In this document: positions 1 to 12,762 of the stretch, in pieces
How the letters are laid out: every line of letters begins with the position of its first letter
How positions within the stretch are numbered: the first letter of the stretch is position 1
Assembly (NCBI GenBank): GCA_021292105.1
Contig: CM037874.1
Location: 30,458,800 to 30,522,799 of the forward strand
DNA: 64,000 bases
Direction of reading: 5' to 3'
Source of the DNA: Anadara kagoshimensis
Taxonomy: Eukaryota; Mollusca; Bivalvia; Arcoida; Arcidae
Made by a program: the position numbers and the translations under genes
Notes under the pieces: model-generated
The model's database searches: none
What the model was told of the DNA's origin: nothing
The model's input: the letters and a program-made list of their open reading frames with translations, nothing else

Positions 1-150
1 AGTGTAAAATTTACAGATTAAAGTGTAAATTTTACAGATTAAAGTGTAAAATTTACACATTAAAGTGTAAATTTTACACATTAAAGTGTAAATTTTACAG
101 AATAAAGTGTAAAATTTACAGATTAAAGTGTAAATTTTACAGATTAAAGT
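1..150. repeat. 21-bp AT-rich minisatellite
   Basis: About seven head-to-tail copies of a roughly 21-bp unit containing TGTAAATTTTACA, itself a near palindrome, separated by GATTAA or CATTAA. It is cut by the window edge, so its full length is unknown. Confidence 0.9.
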
Positions 151-479
151 GTAAAAAATAAAAAAAGTAAATTAAAAATGTGGCCCTAATACGCTTCCGT
201 ACATTTGTGACACAGAACCGAGTTTTGGTATGATCTTTTCAGGGACACAAAAAGCTATTCAACTACCCAATATAGTAAATATACTAATCCATACCACGAC
301 ATTTTCACGTTGTAATGTCTTCTCATCTGGAGTCACATTTTACCATACCATGTGAATAATTTAATCTACTGATTTATGGATTGCATAAATAACTACTCCT
401 GTTTCTAAAACAAGATGTGTATCATATCACAGTTCAAGATTGCCCCATTCAATTAATGAAGCAGTTATACCAATGAAAA
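151..479. other. Non-coding, nothing recognised
   Basis: AT-rich spacer with no convincing reading frame, splice-flanked exon or terminal inverted repeat. Confidence 0.5.
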
Positions 480-640
480 ACAAACATACTAATACATGTC
501 AAAATCACAATCAAGAAGTAAAGTAAAAAACTTTAAAACTGACAAGTTAGTTTAAATACAATAACTTCCACCAGGGAAGTGAGATCGAGTTTTCTGAAAG
601 GGTGAGCAGCTACACCCGCCTCGTGTGTAGTCAATATCAG
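480..640 (+). repeat. Dispersed repeat family R1, left part
   Basis: Shares an ordered series of blocks (AATCACAATC, AAGTAAAGTAAAAAACTTT, CCACCAGGGAAGTGAG, AGCTACACCCGCC, GTGTGTAGTCAATAT) with copies near 17622-17890, 22200-22430, 28780-28950 and, reversed, 12897-13010. The matching right part resumes at about 8763, after the 2.5-kb tandem array, so this copy appears split by that array. Confidence 0.75.
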
Positions 641-646
641 TTAGAT

Positions 647-673
647 TCATTCATTCATTCATTCATTCATTCA
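647..673. repeat. (ATTC)n microsatellite
   Basis: Six to seven copies of ATTC between the R1 fragment and the 2.5-kb array. Confidence 0.9.
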
Positions 674-1064
674 CCGTAAGGGATAGTAAATCGATAATAA
701 TATGCCACGACACAAGTTTTACATGTGTCAAATATCTCATGATCTTATGTCTTTAAAAAACAATAAATATGAACAATGTTTCCAATAACAGTGAAATTGC
801 TTGAATTTGATACGTGTGTACCTGATTTTGAGTTGAAAAATAGCAGCAGTTGTTTAACGAGTCAAAAACCTCAAAAGTCATCTAGGTGTGCTAAAGATCC
901 AATGATCTACTGAGTAAATTTAAACTTGTCATGCTATAAATTCAGCACATATATGTTGCAATAATTAAACACAGCTTATTTATAAAATGGGTATCATCTT
1001 CATACGTGAGGCAGGATTTGTAACTAATTAAATAAACTGTGAACAGAGCCTCAAACATAATTTA

Positions 1065-1227
1065 CAGTCAAACATGTCTACAAAGGCTACCCAAGGGAAT
1101 CAGTAAAAGTTGCATTTATGGGCAGGTGACCTTTATACAGGTTCAAATAATATGAATAAAGAACAATTGGGATAAAATTTTACCGGCTTTTATAATATAG
1201 AGATGATCTTTAAGGCAGGTTCGACTG
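1065..1227. mobile_element. TA-flanked MITE, CAGTCAAAC family (copy in unit 1)
   Basis: Termini CAGTCAAACATG and CAGGTTCGACTG are imperfect inverted repeats flanked by TA. The same family recurs in the tandem units at 3571-3735 and 6082-6246, truncated near 8328-8425, and at four dispersed sites. TA flanks and small size suggest a Tc1/mariner-type non-autonomous element. Confidence 0.75.
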
Positions 1228-1977
1228 TAGTTGGTTTCTTTATCGCGAAAACAAATTCGATAATTGAAATTTTAAAATGAACGCAAAAGAATTTTTAAAA
1301 GGTATTATCTGTATAGAAAACAGTAAGACGAGTAGCTAACGGTCTTCTGTTATCTGAAATGTGTTCACTTCTACTCAGTAATACTCAAAACAATTCAAAA
1401 TCAATCTAGAATGACACCGATTTGATTTTATCGAGGTTAACAGATCACATAAGGTCACATGAAGTGAGTAGGTAATCTCAGTAGTGTTCACTTTGCTGTT
1501 TACATTTTAGAGTTCAAACGAAAAAGAGGCAAATAAATCAAACTGAGGCTTTATAGTTCACACAAGGTAACATTAACTATGACAGGGCAAGTCTATAATA
1601 GGGCGAGTCCATGTCAATTATAATTAGTAAAAATATAATTAGCAATCAAATGATCAGTTATGTCACACGTTTGTCAAATAAAACGTCCCAAAACACAATT
1701 TAAATGTTATTATTCTATGCTAAATTCGAAAATCGGACATAATTTGATGAAATTCAAATTAAAGTTTAAATGTATCCACACGATTGCATTCACCCAGTTT
1801 GTATGGGGATGGACGGCAATAGTGAATGTCATATCTGATTTAAAGCATTGTTCAATACATATTTAGACAAAAATTAGAATGGTTAATATTACTTTAATAA
1901 AGTTTAATCAGTATTTTATCATTTTTGGCAATTATAGCAGAATAAAAATAAGTACGTTAACCATATTATTCAATGTA

Positions 1978-2060
1978 TCGGTGGCCGTGCGTGTAACGTG
2001 TTTGGTAACACGATTATATTGTTTTGCTAAAGTCAAAATTGTGAGTTCGAATCCCGATTT
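1978..2060 (+). other. tRNA-like segment (unit 1)
   Basis: TGGCCGTGCGTGT resembles a pol III A box, and GAGTTCGAATCCC about 60 bp later matches a B box. The layout recalls a tRNA with a long variable arm, but no good acceptor stem is visible. It recurs at 4487-4570 and, shortened by about 18 bp, at 6998-7067. Probably a tRNA pseudogene or SINE head, not an active tRNA. Confidence 0.4.
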
Positions 2061-3570
2061 TCTAATTAATGTTTTTTTGCCTTGTATCTTTTTCGTAAAT
2101 TATTGCCATTATATATAATTTTATTTACTTAATGTGTTGATATTTTTGTAACTTTTTAATAGAATTATCAAGCAAATTTAATGTCAAAAATGGATATTTC
2201 ATGAGAGAAAACTTCGTGAGGTTATGATTCGTGATGAAATATCAATCATTTTACAAAATATGTCACTTAATGCTATGAAAAATTAAGTTTTAATCAATTT
2301 GCTATGAAGCTTGAAGAAAATTTAAAATAAAATAAAATCTTAAATTCTATAAACATATGATTATTCTTATACATGGGTCTAGAGTTGTTTAAACAAACAC
2401 GAGATTTTCAAACTTAGACAGTTTATGACCAAGGTCTTCTACGATTGATTTTCCATCTAAAATGCGTAAACCAGGCGTGACATTGAGATTTTAAGGACGC
2501 CATCGATCCAAATCAAAGCTTATCATAAAAACATTGATAGCAGCATTGCAATTATAATTAGCATTATGAATATTTGTATGCCGGTCATCATCATATTCAG
2601 CATATCTATTTCTATAGATGTGTACTAAATTACATTAAAACACTTGAAAATTCAAGCAATTTTAAATTATAATCATTATTTTTTTTAATTTGTAGTGATA
2701 TGAAAAGGATGCTAAATCAGGAGATAAACATTTAACCGCTGATCATCGATATAGCTAAGGTCTCAATAAACAGTTACGTATGTTTGACCACGGTCTAAAC
2801 AAAAATAAGTCAGTGAAAATCATAATGCCAACATAAACCAATCTCTTTCGTGCTTTGCATTTAAAGTGAAATAGCAATGTTAAGAATGAAAGAGTGGAAA
2901 TAATTGATTGTTAAAATATAAATTTTGAAGAAAGCGAAACAACATGAACCACCGATAGAGTTTCGTAATGCGAAATTTAGGACCATTTTCTGAATTTCGT
3001 TTATCTCGAAAACGAACAGAATGTGCTATTCCTTTTATTGCACCAATAAAGAGCAATTTTAATGTTCTTTCAATTGATATAATGTTTTCCTTCCTAAATA
3101 ATCTCTGAATGCATTGTATTTTAACGTGAAAGTGCACTTTTCGGGTATGTTTGGACAATTTTGTAATGAATGAGTTACGTCCCCTGTCTTTGTCAGTCAT
3201 TTTGTATCACATTTTAATATTTTTTTTTACATGTGTTAAATATCTCATGATCTTATGTCTTTAAAAACAAAAAATATGAACATTGTTTCCAATAACACTG
3301 AAATTGCTTGAATTTGATACGTGTGTACCTGATTTTGAGTTGGAAAATAGCAGCAATTGTTTAACGAGTCAAAAACCTCAAAAGTCATCTAGGTGTGCTA
3401 AGATCCAATGATCTACTGAGTAAATTTAAACTTGTCATGCTATAAATTCAGCACATATATGTTGCAATAATTAAACACAGCTTATTTATAAAATGGGTAT
3501 CATCTTCATACGTGAGGCAGGATTTGTAACTAATTAAATAAACTGTGAACAGAGCCTCAAACATAATTTA

Positions 3571-3735
3571 CAGTCAAACATGTCTACAAAGGCTACCCAA
3601 GGGAATCAGTAAAAGTTGCATTTATGGGCAGGTGACCTTTATATACAGGTTCAAATAATATGAATAAAGAACAATTGGGATAAAATTTTACCGGCTTTTA
3701 TAATATAGAGATGATCTTTAAGGCAGGTTCGACTG
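3571..3735. mobile_element. TA-flanked MITE, CAGTCAAAC family (unit 2)
   Basis: Same element and flanks as in unit 1, duplicated along with the 2.5-kb unit rather than independently inserted. Confidence 0.75.
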
Positions 3736-6081
3736 TAGTTGGTTCCTTTATCGCGAAAACAAATTCGATAATTGAAATTTTAAAATGAACGCAACAGAAT
3801 TTTTAAAAGGTATTATCTGTATAGAAAACAGTAAGACGAGTAGCTAACGGTCTTCTGTTATCTGAAATGTGTTCACTTCTACTCAGTAATACTCAAAACA
3901 ATTCAAAATCAATCTAGAATGACACCGATTTGATTTTATCGAGGTTAACAGATCACATAAGGTCACATGAAGTGAGTAGGTAATCTCAGTAGTGTTCACT
4001 TTGCTGTTTACATTTTAGAGTTCAAACGAAAAAGAGGCAAATAAATCAAACTGAGGCTTTATAGTTCACACAAGGTAACATTAACTATGACAGGGCAAGT
4101 CTATAATAGGGCGAGTCCATGTCAATTATAATTAGTAAAATATAATTAGCAATCAAATGATCAGTTATGTCACACGTTTGTCAAATAAAAACGTCCCAAA
4201 ACACAATCTAAATGTTATTATTCTATGCTAAATTCGAAAATCGGACATAATTTGATGAAATTCAAATTAAAGTTTAAATGTATCCACACGATTGCATTCA
4301 CCCAGTTTGTATGGGGATGGACGGCAATAGTGAATGTCATATCTGATTTAAAGCATTGTTCAATACATATTTAGACAAAAATTAGAATGGTTAATATTAC
4401 TTTAATAAAGTTTAATCAGTATTTTATCATTTTTGGCAATTATAGCAGAATAAAATATAAGTACGTTAACCATATTATTCAATGTATCGGTGGCCGTGCG
4501 TGTAACGTGTTTGGTAACACGATTATATTGTTTTGCTAAAGTCAAAATTGTGAGTTCGAATCCCGATTTTCTGATTAATGTTTTTTTGCCTTGTATCTTT
4601 TTCGTAAATTATTGCCATTATATATAATGTTATTTACTTAATGTGTTGATATTTTTGTAACTTTTTAATAGAATTATCAAGCAAATTTAATGTCAAAAAT
4701 GGATATTTCATGAGAGAAAACTTCGTGAGGTTATGATTCGTGATGAAATATCAATCATTTTACAAAATATGTCACTTAATGCTATGAAAAATTAAGTTTT
4801 AATCAATTTGCTATGAAGCTTGAAGAAAATTTAAAATAAAATAAAATCTTAAATTCTATAAACATATGATTATTCTTATACATGGGTCTAGAGTTGTTTA
4901 AACAAACACGAGATTTTCAAACTTAGACAGTTTATGACCAAGGTCTTCTACGATTGATTTGCCATCTAAAATGCGTAAACCAGGCGTGACATTGAGATTT
5001 TAAGGACGCCATCGATCCAAATCAAAGCTTATCATAAAAACATTGATAGCAGCATTGCAATTATAATTAGCATTATGAATATTTGTATGCCGGTCATCAT
5101 CATATTCAGCATATCTATTTCTATAGATGTGTACTAAATTACATTAAAACACTTGAAAATTCAAGCAATTTTAAATTATAATCATTATTTTTTTAATTTA
5201 TGTAGTGATATGAAAAGGATGCTAAATCAGGAGATAAACATTTAACCGCTGATCATCGATATAGCTAAGGTCTCAATAAACAGTTACGTATGTTTGACCA
5301 CGGTCTAAACAAAAAATAAGTCAGTGAAAATCATAATGCCAACATAAACCAATCTCTTTCGTGCTTTGCATTTAAAGTGAAATAGCAATGTTAAGAATGA
5401 AAGAGTGGAAATAATTGATTGTTAAAATATAAATTTTGAAGAAAGCGAAACAACATGAACCACCGATAGAGTTTCGTAATGCGAAATTTAGGACCATTTT
5501 CTGAATTTCGTTTATCTCGAAAACGAACAGAATGTGCTATTCCTTTTATTGCACCAATAAAGAGCAATTTTATGTTCTTTCAATTGATATAATGTTTTCC
5601 TTCCTAAATAATCTCTGAATGCATTGTATTTTAACGTGAAAGTGCACTTTTCGGGTATGTTTGGACAATTTTGTAATGAATGAGTTACGTCCCCTGTCTT
5701 TGTCAGTCATTTTGTATCACATTTTAATATTTTTTTTACATGTGTTAAATATCTCATGATCTTATGTCTTTAAAAAACAAAAAATATGAACATTGTTTCC
5801 AATAACACTGAAATTGCTTGAATTTGATACGTGTGTACCTGATTTTGAGTTGGAAAATAGCAGCAATTGTTTAACGAGTCAAAAACCTCAAAAGTCATCT
5901 AGGTGTGCTAAAGATCCAATGATCTACTGAGTAAATTTAAACTTGTCATGCTATAAATTCAGCACATATATGTTGCAATAATTAAACACAGCTTATTTAT
6001 AAAATGGGTATCATCTTCATACGTGAGGCAGGATTTGTAACTAATTAAATAAACTGTGAACAGAGCCTCAAACATAATTTA

Positions 6082-6246
6082 CAGTCAAACATGTCTACAA
6101 AGGCTACCCAAGGGAATCAGTAAAAGTTGCATTTATGGGCAGGTGACCTTTATATACAGGTTCAAATAATATGAATAAAGAACAATTGGGATACCATTTT
6201 ACCGGCTTTTATAATATAGAGATGATCTTTAAGGCAGGTTCGACTG
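6082..6246. mobile_element. TA-flanked MITE, CAGTCAAAC family (unit 3)
   Basis: Third tandem-unit copy with the same TIRs and TA flanks; small substitutions only. Confidence 0.75.
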
Positions 6247-8220
6247 TAGTTGGTTCCTTTATCGCGAAAACAAATTCGATAATTGAAATTTTAAAATGAA
6301 CGCAACAGAATTTTTAAAAGGTATTATCTGTATAGAAAACAGTAAGACGAGTAGCTAACGGTCTTCTGTTATCTGAAATGTGTTCACTTCTACTCAGTAA
6401 TACTCAAAACAATTCAAAATCAATCTAGAATGACACCGATTTGATTTTATCGAGGTTAACAGATCACATAAGGTCACATGAAGTGAGTAGGTAATCTCAG
6501 TAGTGTTCACTTTGCTGTTTACATTTTAGAGTTCAAACGAAAAGAGGCAAATAAATCAAACTGAGGCTTTATAGTTCACACAAGGTAACATTAACTATGA
6601 CAGGGCAAGTCTATAATAGGGCGAGTCCATGTCAATTATAATTAGTAAAAATATAATTAGCAATCAAATGATCAGTTATGTCACACGTTTGTCAAATAAA
6701 AACGTCCCAAAACACAATCTAAATGTTATTATTCTATGCTAAATTCGAAAATCGGACATAATTTGATGAAATTCAAATTAAAGTTTAAATGTATCCACAC
6801 GATTGCATTCACCCAGTTTGTATGGGGATGGACGGCAATAGTGAATGTCATATCTGATTTAAAGCATTGTTCAATACATATTTAGACAAAAATTAGAATG
6901 GTTAATATTACTTTAATAAAGTTTAATCAGTATTTTATCATTTTTGGCAATTATAGCAGAATAAAATATAAGTACGTTAACCATATTATTCAATGTATCG
7001 GTGGCCGTGCGTGTAACGTGTTTGGTAACACGATTATATTGTTATTGTGAGTTCGAATCCCGATTTTCTAATTAATGTTTTTTTGCCTTGTATCTTTTTC
7101 GTAAATTATTGCCATTATATATAATTTTATTTACCTAATGTGTTGATATTTTTGTAACTTTTTAATAGAATTATCAAGCAAATTTAATGTCAAAAATGGA
7201 TACTTCGTGAGGTTATGATTCGTGATGAAATATCAATCATTTTACAAAATATGTCACTTAATGCTATGAAAAATTAAGTTTTAATCAATTTGCTATGAAG
7301 CTTGAAGAAAATTTAAAATAAAATAAAATCTTAAATTCTATAAACATATGATTATTCTTATACATGGGTCTAGAGTTGTTTAAACAAACACGAGATTTTC
7401 AAACTTAGACAGTTTATGACCAAGGTCTTCTACGATTGATTTGCCATCTAAAATGCGTAAACCAGGCGTGACATTGAGATTTTAAGGACGCCATCGATCC
7501 AAATCAAAGCTTATCATAAAAACATTGATAGCAGCATTGCAATTATAATTAGCATTATGAATATTTGTATGCCGGTCATCATCATATTCAGCATATCTAT
7601 TTCTATAGATGTGTACTAAATTACATTAAAACACTTGAAAATTCAAGCAATTTTAAATTATAATCATTATTTTTTTTAATTTATGTAGTGATATGAAAAG
7701 GATACTAAATCAGGAGATAAACATTTAACCGCTGATCATCGATATAGCTAAGGTCTCAGTAAACAGTTACGTATGTTTGACCACGGTCTAAACAAAAATA
7801 AGTCAGTGAAAATCATAATGCCAACATAAACCAATCTCTTTCGTGCTTTGCATTTAAAGTGAAATAGCAATGTTAAGAATGAAAGAGTGGAAATAATTGA
7901 TTGTTAAAATATAAATTTTGAAGAAAGCGAAACAACATGAACCACCGATAGAGTTTCGTAATGCCAAATTTAGGACCATTTTCTGAATTTCGTTTATCTC
8001 GAAAACGAACAGAATGTGCTATTCCTTTTATTGCACCAATAAAGAGCCATTTTAATGTTCTTTCAATTGATATAATGTTTTCCTTCCTAAATAATCTCTG
8101 AATGCATTGTATTTTAACGTGAAAGTGCCCTTTTCGGGTATGTTTGGACAATTTTGTAATGAATGAGTTACGTCCCCTGTCTTTGTCAGTCATTTTGTAT
8201 CAGATTTTAATATTTTTTTT

Positions 8221-8762
8221 ACATGTGTTAAATATCTCATGATCTTATGTCTTTAAAAAACAAAAAATATGAACATTGTTTCCAATACCACTGAAATTGC
8301 TTGAATTTGATATGTGTGTACCTGGACTTTTATATACAGGTTCAAATAATATGAATAAAGAACAATTGGGATAAAATTTTACAGGCTTTTATAATATAGA
8401 GATGATCTTTAAGGCAGGTTCGGCTGTAGTTGGTTCCTTTATCGCGAAAACAAATTCGATAATTGAAATTTTAAAATGAACGCAACTGAATTTTTAAAAG
8501 GTATTATCTGTATAGAAAACAGTCACAGGTGACATGAAGTGAGTAGGTAATCTCAGTAGTGTTCACTTTGCTGTTTACATTTTAGAGTTCAAACGAAAAA
8601 GAGGTTAATAAATCAAACTGAGGCTTTATAGTACACAAGGTAACATTAACTATGACAGGGCAAGTCTATAATAGGGTGAGTGCATGTCAATTATAATTAG
8701 TGAAAATATAATTAGCTATCAAATGATCAGTTATGGCACACGTTTGTCAAATAAAAACGTTT
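8221..8762. repeat. Partial fourth copy of the 2.5-kb unit
   Basis: Starts like the other units, then jumps (near 8323 and 8523) over segments present in full copies, and stops near GTCAAATAAAAACGT. It is more diverged than units 1-3, as expected for the edge of a tandem array. Confidence 0.85.
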
Positions 8763-8880
8763 TAGAATTCAATAAGTGAAAGGAACATGGAACAATACAG
8801 TTATGACAATCATAAAACTTTTTGAGGGCCCTGATAAGCCTAGGCTTGTAATTTCCTTCGTCAACAATCTGTTATGTTTG
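8763..8880 (+). repeat. Dispersed repeat family R1, right part
   Basis: Blocks GTGAAAGGAACATGGAAC, AAACTTTTTGAGGGCC and CTGATAAGCCTAGGC match the second half of the R1 copy at 17770-17890. With 480-640 it makes up one R1 copy interrupted by the 8.1-kb array. Confidence 0.75.
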
Positions 8881-8881
8881 T

Positions 8882-8950
8882 GACCGCCTTAGTCGCTCAA
8901 TGGTGTAGCGTCCTCCTGGAGAGTGGGAGGTTTTTGGTTCCATCCTGACT
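8882..8950 (+). other. tRNA-like segment, probable SINE head
   Basis: TTAGTCGCTCAATGGTGTAG resembles an A box/D arm, and GGTTCCATCCTGA a degenerate B box about 50 bp later. No full cloverleaf can be drawn. Confidence 0.35.
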
Positions 8951-9989
8951 TGTGTTATACATGATAATACTTTAAAATTTGAGTTACTGCTTCCTCATTT
9001 TGCAAGCCACATTCTAGGATGGTGGGTTGGCTTACCGTGGTTATCGATCTGAATTGAACTTTGACCCATTCAAAAGAAATTACGTCATCGCGAATCTTGA
9101 AACGCTACACTTGGAGATCAGCCAGAATGGCGAAAGAAACGTAAATATTTGGTATTCGATCAACCTATTTAAATTATTACTTGTTTCAATGAATTTTTTT
9201 CACGATAATCGTTTTTTGGTTTCATTTCTGATGTACGAGACGGGCGAGATTTTCCCCCATATGGAGCTCACTTCCTGTCGATTTGACCCCTTCAATGGCC
9301 TTGAGAAAAGTGGTGCACGCGCGGCGTCAAATGATTTGGACGCACGGTCTATGGAATTTTTCCACAATTTTCTATGACGTCATAATACATACGTGTTACC
9401 TATAGACGGGAAATTCCCGTATAATTAACTTCTGGCTTCAGTACCGAGCTGCTGTGATGGAACGATGCAGCTTTTCCATATTGCAGCATTTTTAACTTCT
9501 GTACATGTATGGTGTAACATCATGTAAATGAAATATTTAAAATAGAGGAAACTAATATAAGTCTGCCTTCGTTAATTCTGGTCAAATCAAATTTTACCAT
9601 TCTATGTTGAGAAGTAAATATGATTTCATAGTCAGTTGTCAAAATAAACACTTCATGAAATATTTGCGACATTTTTGTTTATTATTTCATAAAAAGCAAT
9701 GTTGACAAAATTTTCAACTTATTCACCTAATATACATTGTTAAAAACAAAAAACACGGAGAAAAGAGACATACATAAAATGTTTAATCATTTCAAAACAT
9801 TATGACCTTGACAGTCGAGATAAACAAACCAGTTAAGATGCTATGTATAAAAGTTCCAGCTAGATTGATGACAAAATTATTGTTCTGCTTATACATCTGT
9901 GAAAGTGAATTCAGGTATATCAGTTTAAGAGTTTGTAGAGATTCGTGATCTGATCCTAAATATAAAGTTTGATTAATGGCAAAACGTTC
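8951..9989. other. Unassigned, locally GC-richer segment
   Basis: About 9000-9450 is less AT-rich than its surroundings and is open for 116 codons on the plus strand (9027-9377). The translation shows no family motif, there is no splice or promoter context, and I treat it as probably non-coding. Nothing else recognised. Confidence 0.3.
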
Positions 9990-10540
9990 AAACTTTTTGC
10001 TTCTCTATATCACTATGACTTTGAATGTAGTTTAAGGTCAACCAGTTTCACAAACTTAGTGCAGATGGTCTTATAATATATATTATAAGCCTGTCAACTC
10101 ATGACAGGAAGATATATTTATGTTTTAACACTTTGGGGATACTGTGACCTTGGTTTTGGGTCATTCTCAACCAACTCTCCAAACTTAATCCTTATGTTAC
10201 ACAAGATGTTTCAAGCTTCTAAGTGGTTTGATTAACGAAAACATTTCAGACTTTCCTATTTTAGATCAATGCAAAACTGGAGGTCAAGGTCACCCAGTTG
10301 CAAAAATTTAATAGTGATTTGTTCCTTGGCGCTATCTATATAAAAAGTCTTTAGATCTTTTGATTTACAAAATGATTTTAACATTTTACTACTATAGGTC
10401 ACTGTAACCTTCAATGAAGAGCAAGGTCAAACAGTTTTGCCAACTCCATATCACTTCATGAACCAGTGTTAAATATATGCAAGTTCAACCCTCTATGCCT
10501 TTTAGTTCATGACAAGTTGTTTTAAGATTTTACATAACTT
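9990..10540. repeat. Degenerate tandem repeat with AGGTCA-type motifs
   Basis: Four diverged units of roughly 120-140 bp repeat the order: GGTCA-containing motif, (A/T)CCAGTTT or equivalent, then a TTCATGAC-like stretch. The pattern resumes at 12346, so the retrotransposon fragment between appears to have landed inside it. Confidence 0.5.
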
Positions 10541-10658
10541 ACAGCTGTGATGGTACTGCTGCTGCACCGCCAACGTCCTCAGCCGAGGCCATGCCTCATT
10601 GTGTGTTTAGCTCGGTACACTCTTAGGATGGGGGGGGGGGGTCCAAAGTGGTGATCAG

Positions 10659-12345
10659 TCACTGCGCGTTGGTGGTGGGTATCCAGCTACTAATGTCCCT
10701 CTTCATCCACACCCAGCATTACGATCTTTCTGCTGCTTGGGCCATCTTCTGGACTGCTGCTCGTCTACTTCAACCTGTCACTCCTAACCCAGATAACATT
10801 CTTCAAACTGATTGTGCTGGAAAACCTCTACATCCAACCTCTACTGGATAATTCCAGGTCCGCTATCCCTTCTCTCTGCACTTCATCAGCAATGTATCAT
10901 ACTTTGCCTTCTTCCTCTCGTGGGCTTCAGCACATCTTTCATCCCATTGAACTGTCAGCTCTATTACAATGATCTTTTTTCCCCTGGTGACCACAACACC
11001 AATCAGGCCTGAGATTGGTTGGAATTATCTCAGGAAATGTCAGTTTCTGGTCAAGGTCTACAACCATCTTCCAGTCATCTGCCTGGTCCAGTATTCCAAA
11101 CTTCTTATTTGCTCTTCTCTTCACTGATTTACCTTTCTTCACAAAATGGATTTTATTGTTTCATCTTTGTGTGCGTTCCCTTTGTTTTTCCGCTTGCCAT
11201 CTCTCGTAGAACCTGGTTATGACGCCAGGTGTATCTTCCCTGTGATAATGCAACCTGACAAGAGGACAAGATATGTTGTAGGGTTCCTCTTTTACCACAG
11301 AGGGGACAATCTGGTGTTTCTATAAGATCCCATCTCTGAAGATTTGCTGGTGTTGGTAGCAAATCGTACACTAAACGTAAAATAAATTGTAGTTGGAACT
11401 GTGGATATTTCCAGATGTCTGACCAGGATAGTGTTGGTTGGTCTGTATCCCATCTTGTCCAAGCTCCCTGAACTCCTATCTCTACTGCCTTGGCTTGTCG
11501 GTTTTCTTCCTCAATTGCTCGGATTTCTTTTTGAACCATACTACGTTTTTCTGTTGTGTTAGCCTTGTTCCAATAACACCTCTTAGAGGTTCCTAAACCC
11601 TGCCTTCCCATTGCCACTGTTCCTACGATGTCTTTGTTTCTTAACCTGCTCTCCGCCTGTTCTACTGCCTGTGTTGCTGACCACTTCCTCCCTGTCCTTA
11701 CTTCTACTCCAGCTGATCTCACCTTATCATCTCTTGAAGCCTTTAAAGTCATAACATAGCCTTGCTGGTCTTGAACTCTTATACTATTGATGTCAAAGGA
11801 AGTTGTAGCTTGGGTGTTCTGCTATATAAGCCTATCGATGTGAAGCTTGGTGGTACTCCAAACCATTTCCTCAGGTGTCTGTTGATGATTCTCTCCAATT
11901 TCTCCACTATCTCATACAACATTAACGGCTAGGATAAGTGTGGGACTGGTAAAAGGCAATGTGGTAAATCTATGTCTTGAATTTTCCGGGTATAGTCCTG
12001 TCTTGTCTATGTTCCTCATTCCTTCTTTAACTTGCTGTTCTATCCGCTGAATGACGTCCTTATCTCCAAAAGTTTCATCAAACCATTTGCCTAAGCACTT
12101 AATAGGGTTTCAGACTATAGATGGAATATTCTCACCCTGGATGGTTAGGTTGAACCACTGTGTAACTTTGCCTTTCTTCATTATTAATGATCTCGACTTT
12201 CTGGGTTTTAATGTCATTCTTGCCCATGATGCTGTTTCTTCTAGTGCGTGTAATATCCACTTACCTTGAATATATGTGTCTGTTGTTATCGTTAGATCAG
12301 CCATGAACCCTCTGGTTGGTGGTTGCCTGACTACTTCTGGTACAT
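10659..12345 (-). pseudogene. Broken non-LTR retrotransposon, RT C-terminal half
   Basis: Reading minus, the conceptual product starts inside a reverse transcriptase palm. The active-site box reads FMADL where FMDDL would be expected, so one catalytic Asp is lost. Downstream come a thumb-like region, a CPLCGKRGTLQHILSSC zinc-knuckle-like motif (CxxC...H...C) followed by GRYTWRHNQVL, then a DWKM..DL segment, an LRPD motif and a VIELT motif spaced like a PD-(D/E)xK nuclease core. A C-terminal tail ends at a stop at 10659-10661. It is 5'-truncated, with frameshifts near 11150 and 11005 and internal stops. The zinc knuckle followed by RPD...E resembles the endonuclease end of RLE-type non-LTR elements; that class assignment is inference. 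The probable 3' untranslated tail runs to about 10545. Dead copy. Confidence 0.85.
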
Positions 12346-12740
12346 TGAAAGTTGGTCAAGGTCAACCAAGTTCTCAAATTTGGTAAAACTTAATATCCTG
12401 AGACTTCAACGGAGCTTTCGGCTTGTAGGTCTTTCGGTTCATGAGAAGAAGATGTTTACAGCCTTGGATGTAGGTCAAAGCCAATCTGTTCTGTGAATTT
12501 GAAAGGGGTTTGGCCAAGTTACATCCATGTCAAGTTTCACTATTATTGTTTCACTAGGTCAAGAAGTTGAAAATAAGTAAAACTTAATGGCACACGACAG
12601 AAAGCATACACCGTAAAACTTTAACAGAATGGGATAATCTTTGGTACTTGATACAAGAAATTGGATAAAACAACATACACATTGATGTGAAGACTGTTGT
12701 TCAAAACTTGTTCTTTATAGGGATTGAATGGGATATTTCA
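12346..12740. repeat. Continuation of degenerate AGGTCA-type repeat
   Basis: GGTCAAGGTCAACCAAGTT and later TTCATGAGAAGAAGATG blocks match the pattern at 9990-10540. No gene seen. Confidence 0.4.
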
Positions 12741-12762
12741 CTTTTATTAAGACTGCAGGCCC

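Larger units (their letters stand above)
721..8220. repeat. 2.5-kb tandem array, three near-identical units
   Basis: Units start at 721, 3229 and 5738 (lengths about 2508, 2509 and 2483), each beginning ACATGTGT(C/T)AAATATCTC. They differ by scattered substitutions and small indels. Unit 3 lacks about 18 bp near 7041 and about 14 bp near 7200. Each unit carries one copy of the CAGTCAAAC TIR element and a tRNA-like segment. No long reading frame survives in all three: a 106-codon minus-strand frame in units 1 and 3 is broken by a 1-bp deletion in unit 2 near 5571. The high similarity suggests recent amplification or homogenisation. Confidence 0.95.

Noticed and set aside
2880..3200. 106-codon minus-strand frame, repeated at 7873-8193
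   Set aside because: It recurs because the 2.5-kb unit is repeated. The middle unit has a 1-bp deletion near 5571 that breaks it, and the peptide shows no recognised family or splice context.
9027..9377. 116-codon plus-strand frame in a GC-richer stretch
   Set aside because: No recognisable domain, promoter or splice context; expected occasionally in 64 kb.
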